Shown piece by piece: positions 55,745 through 64,000 of a stretch of DNA of 64,000 nt. The translations under genes and the position numbers were made by a program. The notes below the pieces were generated by a model. It saw only the letters and a list, made by a program, of their open reading frames with translations. It searched no databases and was not told the DNA's origin. The number at the start of each line of letters is the position of its first letter. The first letter of the stretch is position 1. Source of the stretch: Strobilurus pachycystidiatus (Eukaryota; Basidiomycota; Agaricomycetes; Agaricales; Physalacriaceae); the NCBI GenBank assembly GCA_019915135.1, contig JAHLMK010000012.1, positions 620,001 through 684,000 of the forward strand, given 5' to 3'.

Positions 55745-56409
55745 GTAGTTCGTCAATGACCTTGATTTCCTGGTCAAAATCCCGAGTCTTTTCGCCGCTT
55801 TCCTTCAGATGAGTGTAGGACTTTTCCAGTGCCTCTGCTAGAGCGTCGCGTGAATGTATGCGCGCCTTTTGCGCGTGTCTAATTGAGATATGAATATTTC
55901 AGCACCGTCAAAGACGCAGACATTGCCCACCCACGCATCATCTTGTCCGCCGTCTTCTGGTCGAGCCCGATGCCAGCCTTGCTGAGCGTCGTGCCTTCAA
56001 GACTGAGAGCCTTCATCACATAGTCGACGCTGGCCCGAAAGCCATCTTCGTCCTCGTCGCCTTTGATGTTACGGACGAGCTGTTCACACAACGATACCAG
56101 CTTGAGGTGGTTGGCTCGCAGTTGACGCGACTGGGGGCGGTTCGTGAGACGCGATATCGGACGCATGGATGCGCTGGATTGCGAGCGCAAGCCCTGGCTC
56201 GACGATGGCCGTACGCCTTGACTGGAGGACGGCCGCATGCCCTGGCTGGTGGATGGCCGGACCGCCTGACTAGTCGACGGACGTATGCCCTGGCTCGATG
56301 ATGGGCGTATTGATTGACTCGAAAGTGGTCGGGGCGTTGTGCCTGATAGCGGGCGCCTGGAAGCAACAGAGGCGGGGCGCGACTTCTCGGCACTGCTGCT
56401 GGGGCGCAT
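55725..56409 (-). CDS. Coiled-coil protein with N-terminal RPSSSQG repeats
   Basis: Two exons (56409-55931 and 55878-55725) with a 52-bp intron (GTGGGC donor, ATTAG acceptor) give 210 aa. The N-terminal ~80 residues are Arg/Pro/Ser/Gln-rich and contain six 8-residue repeats of the form RPSSSQGx. The C-terminal ~120 residues form helices with heptad character (LRANHLKLVSLCEQLVRNIK, RDALAEALEKSYTHLKESG, EIKVIDELHGLHHY). The acceptor was chosen because only that frame reads through as a coiled coil; the other frames stop early. It is on the same strand as, and overlapping by 20 bp with, the GCP-like gene, and divergent from AP-3 mu with 145 bp between starts. The family is not recognised; a cytoskeletal role is only suggested by its neighbour. 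Confidence 0.68.
56188..56331. repeat. 24-bp tandem coding repeat (RPSSSQG units)
   Basis: Six units of 24 bp encode residues 27-74 of the coiled-coil protein: RPLSSQSI, RPSSSQGI, RPSTSQAV, RPSTSQGM, RPSSSQGV, RPSSSQGL. Codon differences between units show that they are not very recent. Confidence 0.8.
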
Positions 56410-56554
56410 GATTGTAGGCGATGGAGGTGGTTACGGTGGAAGATGATCTCTTTCGTCATCGACCACGACCACGACCACAGGCAAGAGCTCTCACGTCCCT
56501 CTCTCATCTGTCTATCGTCTCAACGATGTCTTGCAGGCTGATCCGCTAGCCTCG

Positions 56555-57727
56555 ATGCCTCTTGATGGCCTCATCATCCTCGATGCTGCACAGCGCCCGA
56601 TCCTGCAGTCCACCAACGCCGTCCTCTACGACCAAGTGAGCGTTCCCTGCAACGACATCCACCTCGTATGCGCGCTGTCCCCGCCGACGGATCCGATGTT
56701 GGGCATTGCCTTCCTCAATGCCTTCATCGACGTACTCAAGGCTTATTTCGGTGACGGCGTCAACGCCGTCGCGCTGCAAGACAACTTTGACACCGTGTAT
56801 CAGCTCATCGCCGAGAGCCTCGACGCCGGACACGCTCTGACCACTTCTCCGAACGCCCTACGCGACATCGTCACACCCCCCTCGCTGCTTAACTCCCTCC
56901 TCGGCAGTGCGCTGGCTCAGTCGAATGCGCCAAAGCCGTTCTCCAGCCCGATACCGTGGCGCAGGGCAGGCGTGAGGCATACAAGCAACGAGATCTACTT
57001 TGACGTCGTCGAAATGTACAAGGCGCTGGTATCGCGTGCGGGAACGACCTTGTCCTCCTCAGTCCACGGCCGATTGGACGTCGACTCTCGGCTATCGGGC
57101 ACCCCAGACTGCCTGTTGACACTCTCAAACCCGTCTGTCATCGCCCACCCAGCCTTCCACCCATGCATTCGCCTCGCCCGTTGGTCCAGCCAGAAAAGCA
57201 TGTCCTTCGTGCCTCCCGACGGCAAATTTGTTCTCGCAGAGTACTCGCTCGCCCAGGCGCCGCCCGTCCCTATCACCCTCAAAGTGATTTCGACACCGGG
57301 AAAGCTCGAGGTGGCGTTGACGTCGCGCATGACCACCCATGCGATGGAGCGGGTGCAGCTGGAAATTCCATTTGGGCCTGGCGGGCCTGTCGGTGGGTTG
57401 CGAGGAATCGGGTCCTCGTGGACATGGGACGCGCGTTCGCATGTCTTAAAGTTTGACATACTGCAGCTCCCGCCAAGTGGACGGTGTTCTCTCAAGGCGG
57501 AATGGAATCCGGAAGCCAAGTAAGCCCATTCATCCTCATATTCTTATGGCTGCTAATTGCTGTTCTGATTCAGTCCCTCCATTGCGCGCGTCATCCTTGT
57601 TCGATTTTCGATACCATCACATACATTCTCCGCTTTACGCGTAGCGAAATTCACGGTCAGTGAAGAGTACACTCCGTTCAAAGGAGTGCGAGGGAGAAGC
57701 GAGGGATTGGTGGAATGGAGATGGTGA
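56555..57727 (+). CDS. APM3: AP-3 adaptor complex medium (mu) subunit
   Basis: Cargo-binding subunit of AP-3, which sorts membrane proteins from Golgi or endosomes to the vacuole. Two exons (56555-57519, 57574-57727) give 372 aa. The longin-type N-terminus starts MPLDGLIILDAAQRPILQS, preceded by in-frame leader sequence without an ATG. The linker contains WRRAGVRHTSNEIYFDVVE, the conserved entry to the mu homology domain, and the C-terminal beta-sandwich includes LKFDILQLPPSGRCSLKAEWNPE and FTVSEEYTPFKGVRG. Length is a little below typical AP-3 mu (about 400 or more), mostly in the N-terminal domain. It is divergent from the coiled-coil gene. Confidence 0.88.
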
Positions 57728-58278
57728 TTGTACGGCGTCCTGACTCTACTTACTTGACTGTTACATAGCTAATTGCCAATGATAGGCTTGGCCTCAAGCT
57801 TCAGGCTTCAAGTGGCGCAGCCGACACTTTGTGAGAGTCGACTACCATCTTCCCCGTCAACTGCAGTGGTCAAGAACCCCTCACCTGGTGACCTGAATGG
57901 ACGTCCACCTTCGGAGCCGTCGTCAAAAATACACCTACACTATATCATTGCACCAGTACAGTAATGTTTTCGAAGCATCGAAGCTGTGGCGTTACACACC
58001 GGCTGACTGTTGATAATAAACAGACCGGTCCGTTCAGCACTCGTTATACTGTAACTGTGCAGCCTATAACCAATCTGCAACCCTCCTCCCCAAGCCTCCC
58101 CGCACCCCCGCGCTCCTTATTCTTCTTGGACCTTCTTGGTAGCCGGTTTATTTGACGCGTAAATTATTTCAAATCCGACGTTGCGCGACGCTGGCCAGGA
58201 TCTCCTGACCTACCGCGGTCTCCGAGGTTTTTCCACCTCATATACGGTCCATAGGCCCCATCGTTGTTCGTCGTTGTA
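57728..58278. other. Intergenic upstream of the GH115 gene
   Basis: 3' sequence of AP-3 mu and promoter of the glucuronidase. Short frames here are unsupported. No unambiguous TATA box was seen. Confidence 0.45.
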
Positions 58279-61200
58279 ATGCTTCCGCTACTTCTTCTGG
58301 CGACGCTCGGAGGAGCGAGCGCCATATCCTCCCTATCCTGCGTCACGAGTTCCTCCAATTCGAGTTTCCCCATCGTCACCAACGGAGTCGCCACACCTAT
58401 CGTCGTTTCGTCCGATGATTGGGAAGGTGTACGCATCGCGGTCGAGAACTTCGCGTCCGACATCGAGAGCGTGACGGGCGTGCGGCCGGAGGTCTTGCAG
58501 GCATTGAACGACTCGTCCGTGACCAGCGCCATCGTCGTCGGGACGTGGAACAAGTCGTCCACGTTGTCGGCCATATCAGAATTCAACGCGTCTTCTTTGG
58601 AAGGCGAGTGGGAGGCCTTCTCCGCGCAAGTCATCGACAACCCGTCCAATGGCCTCGAACGCGTCTATGTCATCTCGGGCTCTGACAAGCGAGGCACGAT
58701 TTTCGCGCTGTATGAGCATTCAGAGCAGTTTGGTGTCTCTCCTTGGTACTGGTGCGTGTCTTCTTCTTTCAGCATGTGACATGCTCTGATGCAATCCAGG
58801 TGGGCCGACGTTCCCGTGAAGCAAAGCACCGAACTATTCGTTCCGACCTCGGGATGCGCACACGGACCCCCTACTGTCCAATTCCGCGGCATCTTCCTCA
58901 ACGACGAGCAGCCCGCCCTGCAAAACTGGGCTATGGAGAAGTTCACGAACGGAACGGGCGCCCCGCTGACGGGATCACCATTCAATCACTACTTCTATGG
59001 CAAATTGCAAGTGTCCTGTTCTACTTTGTCCGAGTATCTTCCACTAAACCTAGCGAAAGATTTGAATTGATCCTCCGGCTAAGGGGAAACTATCTCTGGC
59101 CAGGTACTTCCGAAGTTCCAACGCTATAACCTCGAACAACTGACTGACATTATTTGTAGCAATGTGGAGCAGGTGATTCAAGCCTCTACGCGTTTTGCAG
59201 CTGCTAAACATCTCTCCAACTCTCCAGTGCTTTCTGTATAGATGACCCAGACAACCAGGAGCTAGCAGACACGTATGGCGTCGCAATGGGAACGAGGTTG
59301 GTTATCAACCAGTCTTTCGGCATAACGCCAACTCTGAAATCTGATGAACAGCCATCAAGAACCTATGGCGCGCTCGACGCCCAACGAATGGAACCTTTTC
59401 GGAAGCGGAGACTGGAACTACACGACGAACTCTGCAAACATCTCCGAATTTTGGGAGGTTGGCGTTGAACGCGCGAAAGACTTTGAAACGGTTTTCACCA
59501 TTGGCATGCGTGGTGCTGGAGACAGTGAGGGTTCTGTTTACGAGTGGAATTATTGGTTTTGACTCCGCTTGGCAGTTCCTTTGGACGAGACCACGAACAT
59601 CGACCTTTTGGAAAAGATCATAGCTGACCAGCGAGTTTTGCTGACGAATGCTTTCAACGACACCAATGTTACCACCATTCCACAAGTGTGGTGTCTTTGT
59701 GCGTTGTTCACTTCGTTCGTTTACAGTCGCGAGAGCTCTGATGGATACCTTGCCTTCCTCACAGACAAGGAGGTCGAAGGTTATTACGACGACGGTCTGC
59801 GTGTACCGGAGGATGTGACCCTTTTGTGGGCAGACGATAAGTGCGTAAGATTCACTCTGCTCGATCCCATCTGACGTCCAGCAAGCTGGGGCAACGTCCG
59901 TCGCTACCCCGTTGAGGATGAGCGCGCTCGTAGCGGAGGAGCTGGTATCTACTATCATGTCCGCCATCTCCCTAGTTCGCATTGCAACCGATCGCTGACA
60001 TCGACTTGGTAGTTCGACTACGTATGCTGACATATCGCCTCAACATCTATGTCTCTCATTGATATCCTTAGGTTGGCAGTCCGAGAGACTACAAGTGGAT
60101 AACTGTATGTTTTCGTCATGACAGTGATATATGGCTGGCTCATCCTCGCACCTCCAGACGACACAACTCTCGAAGGTAACAGGATCATTGCGTTGAACTC
60201 TTCGGTTCCTCATTGTCAACCAGGTATACGAGCAAATGTCGCTAGCAGTAGAGCGCAACGCCACACGCCTCTGGATCGTGAACGTCGGTGATCTCAAGCC
60301 CTACGAGCGTGAGACGGAATTCTTCTTGAACTTCGGCTGGGACGCTGCTGCATGGAATTCGGACAACCTGGATGACTTCGTGACACGTTGGGCCCAGCGC
60401 GAGTTTGGCTTGAGCCAGGACGATGCCCTCACGGTCACTGAAATTGTCGCGAACCTCACGCGATTCAACGCCCGAAGGAAGCCAGAGCTCTTGGCTTCCA
60501 CCACTTACAGTCTGTATCAGTATCGAGAGTACGCGACTCTTTTCACTGTGGGCATTGTTTGGTCGTGCTGACGCTTCAGGCAGGGCAGAAACTATCGCGA
60601 GTGCCTGGGACGACCTGGTTTCAGCAGCTCAAGGCATCAACGATAAGATCTCTGACGACTTTAAGCCTGCTTTCTTCCAGCTAGTGCTATACCCGGTGGC
60701 TGCTAGCGCCAATCTTGGGAAGATGCTCATCAGTGCAGGACAGAACAATCTTAGGGCGTCTCAAGCGCGCCTCAGCACCAACGATTTAGCTGATCAAGTC
60801 CAAGACCTCTTCGACGTTGACTATGATCTGGAGGTTGAATATCATACTCTCCTTGATGGTGAGTACCCGCTGTCCATATGGAAGGCTAGCTTCAAGTATC
60901 ACAATCTTCTCAGGTAAATGGGACCAGTGAGTTTTTTCTGCATGATACACGTCTACTGAATGCTTACGTGGCGTTTAGTATGATGGATCAGACACGTAGG
61001 AGGGTCTTTTGCTCTATTGCACTCATACTCATACTCTTAGGTCTTGGGTACTACTACTGGCAGCAGCCCATGATGAACTCGTTAGTTGCGGTCCTCGATG
61101 CCATTTTTGACACATCTGAATCGTTGTCTTGTAGGATGCCTGTCGTGAACAGAGTACAAGGCAGAAAGCAAGCCCTTTCAGGAGCGATGAGAGTCGTTCC

Positions 61201-62350
61201 AGAAGGCACACCTGGTGCATGGTGAAGACTTTATTACTTTATATCGTCCGTGTCACTGACAATGTCCCTAAAGGCCTGGTGACAATCCCAACCAGTGTGC
61301 TCAAGGATACAACTGCCCCGGTCCTTCCGTCACCCTCGACTCATTCGACGTCTTTGGCTCACGATACATTGACATTGGAGCTGGCGGCCCCACGCCATTT
61401 ACCTTCAACGTGTCTTACAACGCCTCTTGGTTGACGATCTCCCCAACGGAAGGCTCAGTTTCGACAGACAGCCCAGAAGTGCGTGTGTTCGCGTCTGTAT
61501 CAGACTGGGATGCCCTCCCCGCTGGCGACTCGTATGCGGTGATCACATTCGTTGCACAACCAGAGAATCAGACGGCGCTGTCCGTTCCGGTCAACTTCTT
61601 AGCCAGCAATACCAAGGCTGCGTTGGAGTCGGACTTCACGGGTATGTATCCCACATACAGGCCCAGAGGTTGACTTCTGAGAAGACTCATATGATATCAG
61701 GCTTCGTGGAATACGCGGGCGTCGTCTCGATAGAAGCTGCGCACGCATCTAGCAACAACACCGTCGACGACATTGCCTGGAAAGAGCTTCCCGGTATCGG
61801 TAAGACCTTGTCCGGTGTGACACCCTGGCCACGCCAAGACGGCAACTTCAGTGCTGGTTCTGGACCCTCTTTGTACGTTGTCTCTCAGAACGGCGCCCTA
61901 CTATTTTCTCTAACGCCGTGGATATCAGGGAATACGACTTCTTCACATTCACCGATCCAGAAGCCAACGCGACGGGATGGGTGTATGTCTCCCCAGCGTT
62001 CAATGCGCATGGCACCGACAGGCCGTTAGGCTTCGCGGTCCAGCTCGATTCACAAGAAGTTCAATCTTCGTACTTCATCCCTCCAGCCGCTCCTGGTGCC
62101 GTCCCCTCCACTTGGACACAGTACGTCAGCGACGCCATTATTCCCGTTAATTTCACCCTGGCCGGACTGGACCCTGGGGCGCATACTTTGAAGTTGTTCA
62201 TGATCGAACCTGCTGTCGTCGTGCAGAAGATCGTAATCGGTATGTGGACTTCGCTACACCACTCACTCGTCTGCTCACTATCCTTCCTGCGCAGATCTCG
62301 GCGGATTGGAAGCAAGTTACCTTGGACCGCCAGAGAGTTTGCAGGTGTAA
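58279..62350 (+). CDS. Secreted glycoside hydrolase family 115 (xylan alpha-1,2-glucuronidase)
   Basis: Removes (4-O-methyl)glucuronic acid side chains from polymeric xylan outside the cell. A signal peptide (MLPLLLLATLGGASA) opens a 984-aa protein in 22 exons: 58279-58751, 58800-59006, 59060-59103, 59160-59172, 59228-59296, 59352-59524, 59576-59698, 59765-59840, 59886-59958, 60013-60021, 60072-60104, 60158-60175, 60224-60528, 60584-60858, 60914-60926, 60979-60995, 61041-61080, 61135-61221, 61274-61641, 61701-61872, 61929-62239, 62295-62350. Family blocks: FRGIFLNDEQPALQNWA, NYLWPAMWSSAFCIDDPDNQ, ADTYGVAMGTSHQEPM, WCLYKEVEGYYDDG, TLLWADDNWGNVRR, FDYVGSPRDYKW, IVNVGDLKP. Every junction keeps frame. 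Intron 2 has a GC donor (GCAAGT). In MMDQT(R)LGYYYWQQP, Arg stands where I expect His. It looks intact; activity depends on that residue and on correct microexon splicing. Confidence 0.9.
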
Positions 62351-62427
62351 CATGACTAGGGAAAAACAATATGAACATGAGTCCAACTGTTGATACATTA
62401 CTGTACATTGCAAAAATTGTCCTCGAA

Positions 62428-64000
62428 TTACAACCTCGTATCGGATGGCATCTTCTTCATAGCTTGTCGTACACCTAGATCAGCGAGGATATCTTCTGTT
62501 CCGCCAAGAACTGAGAAACATTTATCAGCTATGATCAAGACGGTAATGTCAATTAGTACTCACTTGCGTCGTAACCGGATGTGCGATGGAACTATGAACA
62601 AATAAGTAAGAATGTGAGCTCTAATACACGGCGGAAAACGTACGTTTTCGATGTACTTGCCCATTCCTGACGGAGTAAGAGCACGTCCGCCGAAGACCAT
62701 CGTTGCATCTTCGGCGGTTTCGCGACCACACTTCGACACGAACCTGACCTGCGTGTGAGTATTGCTGGTTATCGCAAAGAATCTAACACTTACTGCTTCA
62801 TAAGACCAATAGGCCCGGCCAGCTTCGACGCCATGTCATTATAATCCATCTGCAGTTTTTGTGAGCGCGATAGCACACGTAGAGTAAAGTTCGGTACATA
62901 CGTTGTTCATCTGATGAGTGATATTCTCCACCCAGTTCTGGCATGCCTCTATGCGCGAGATCATATGTCCCAGCTTATGCCTGATCACGGCTTGTGAATC
63001 CAAGGGCTTTCCAAAGACCTTCCTTTGATGCGCCCATTTCAGACATTCTTCGACAACCATTCTCTGTGAGGCCAAGCTCGATCCAGTGATCATCCAGCGT
63101 TCGTGGTTGAAGTTAGTGAGGATGACTGACATGCCGGCGCCGACTTTTCCGAGCGTGTTGCTTATCGGTACGCGCACTTTGTCGAACGTGACATAGGCGG
63201 TACCGGCGGTGGAGGAGTAGGCTGTCTTGATCGCTTTGGTTTCGACGCCTTCTCCTCGCTCGATGAGAATGACGGTGAAGCCAGTGTCGGTCTTGCAGCC
63301 AGTGGTGAAATAGTCAGCGAATGTGCCGTTAGTGATCCACTTCTTGGTGCCAGATATGATCCAGTGGTCGCCATCCTGGACAGCGGTTGTTTGAAGGCCA
63401 CCGACGTCGCTACCAGCGAAGGCCTCGGTGATAGCAAGAGCGATATGCTTTTTGCCATCGAGGATCTGCAAGTGCTATCAGAGGGATTCATGATTAGGAC
63501 AAAGAGACTTACATCAGGGACAACCTTGGCTTGCAGTTCTGGAGAGCCGTAATTGAGGACAGGTGGTAAGCCTATCACGCCACCATTCAAAAGACCGTCC
63601 ACAAATGCACGGGTTCCAAAGCGAGCAATCTCTCCGTTCACGATGAGCTGTTAGACGGGTGAGCGTTAGCAGTAAAGATTGTTACTGGAACGAATTACCT
63701 CGTGGAAGTAGTCGAATTCTTCAGGCTTGACTATTCCTCCCATTAACTGCCTGCCGGCCAGATGCTTTCCGGGACCCAGTCTCATCGCCAAGAAATTAAC
63801 CTCACTGAGTTTAACGAGTATATCCTGCGACAGACGCTTGCCATTCTCCTCACACCGTACAGCTTCTGGTTGGACAACCTCCTGCATGAAAGTTCTGAAC
63901 GCCTTGTGAAATTTGCGATGATTGTCTGTATAGTATGGACTCCGAAATCCGTCGCTCAGCCACGTCGGTTCGCCATAGGGCACCTTGGAGAGCGCGCCTG
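62428..64000 (-). CDS. Acyl-CoA dehydrogenase (5' end beyond window)
   Basis: FAD-dependent dehydrogenase introducing the alpha-beta double bond in acyl-CoA. Exons visible: >64000-63699, 63647-63513, 63465-62902, 62849-62794, 62743-62644, 62591-62564, 62510-62428; the start codon lies off the right edge. Characteristic segments are ITEAFAGSDVGGLQTTAV (FAD/substrate loop), WIISGTKKWITNGTFADYF, MTGSSLASQR-like helix sequence in exon 3 (NHERWMITGSSLASQRMVVE), GGRALTPSGMGKYIEN, and the C-terminal ILGGTEDILADLGVRQA, which normally carries or lies beside the catalytic region in this family. KRXXXF-like fungal members often have an extra N-terminal domain (for example cytochrome b5), which cannot be judged here. 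Mitochondrial or peroxisomal location is undetermined. Confidence 0.87.

Noticed and set aside
62544..62570. A GC donor in the acyl-CoA dehydrogenase gene (GCAAGT after TACGAC)
   Set aside because: A GT donor four bases later (A|GTGAGT) gives YDAILGGTED, which fits the family; the GC choice does not.

Overview
The window looks like a gene-dense stretch of basidiomycete nuclear DNA, most probably from a wood- or litter-decaying Agaricomycete. The reasons are introns of about 45-65 bp in nearly every gene, families typical of mushrooms (a DUF6535-like membrane protein, a 'macrophage activating glycoprotein' relative, an expanded F-box/leucine-rich family), and a secreted GH115 glucuronidase that attacks plant glucuronoxylan. 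There are no operons, CRISPR arrays or viral genes. Splice structures were worked out by hand from GT-AG (rarely GC-AG) signals, reading-frame closure and agreement with paralogs or remembered families. No alignment or search was run.

Layout. 2.1-10.0 kb: an sn-1 diacylglycerol-lipase-like enzyme, a small single-pass membrane protein divergent from SPT4, a nucleotidyltransferase-like protein and an unknown basic protein. 11.3-12.9 kb: a cyclopropane-fatty-acid-synthase-like methyltransferase. 14.9-22.4 kb: a PNUTS-type PP1/TFIIS-N protein divergent from an HMG-box protein, then a WW-domain glycine-rich protein and a four-helix DUF6535-like protein. 22.7-26.5 kb: two unknown genes in a sparse area.

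27-52 kb is a rearranged, duplicated island. Three long F-box copies (two intact, one pseudogene) and two von Willebrand A (vWA) genes lie in mirrored order: F-box A(+), vWA-1(-), two surface-protein genes, vWA-2(+), F-box B(-). A second inverted duplication copies a membrane-protein gene, its intergenic DNA and the F-box gene. Its copies, 39.4-43.2 kb (-) and 48.85-52.2 kb (+), flank the housekeeping pair IMP3 and a LIM-domain-binding transcription cofactor. One arm has decayed: F-box B carries a 555-bp hAT-like non-autonomous element and a separate stop codon, and its membrane-protein neighbour is a relic.

52.5-64 kb is mostly conserved: a gamma-tubulin complex (GCP5/6-like) gene whose start overlaps the end of an upstream coiled-coil gene, AP-3 mu, an intact 22-exon GH115 gene, and an acyl-CoA dehydrogenase cut by the right edge.

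The genes do not form one pathway. The shared themes are chromatin and transcription (SPT4, PNUTS-like, HMG, LDB-like), membrane lipids (lipase, CFA-like synthase, acyl-CoA dehydrogenase), vesicle and cytoskeleton functions (AP-3 mu, GCP), and a fast-evolving F-box/vWA/surface-protein island.
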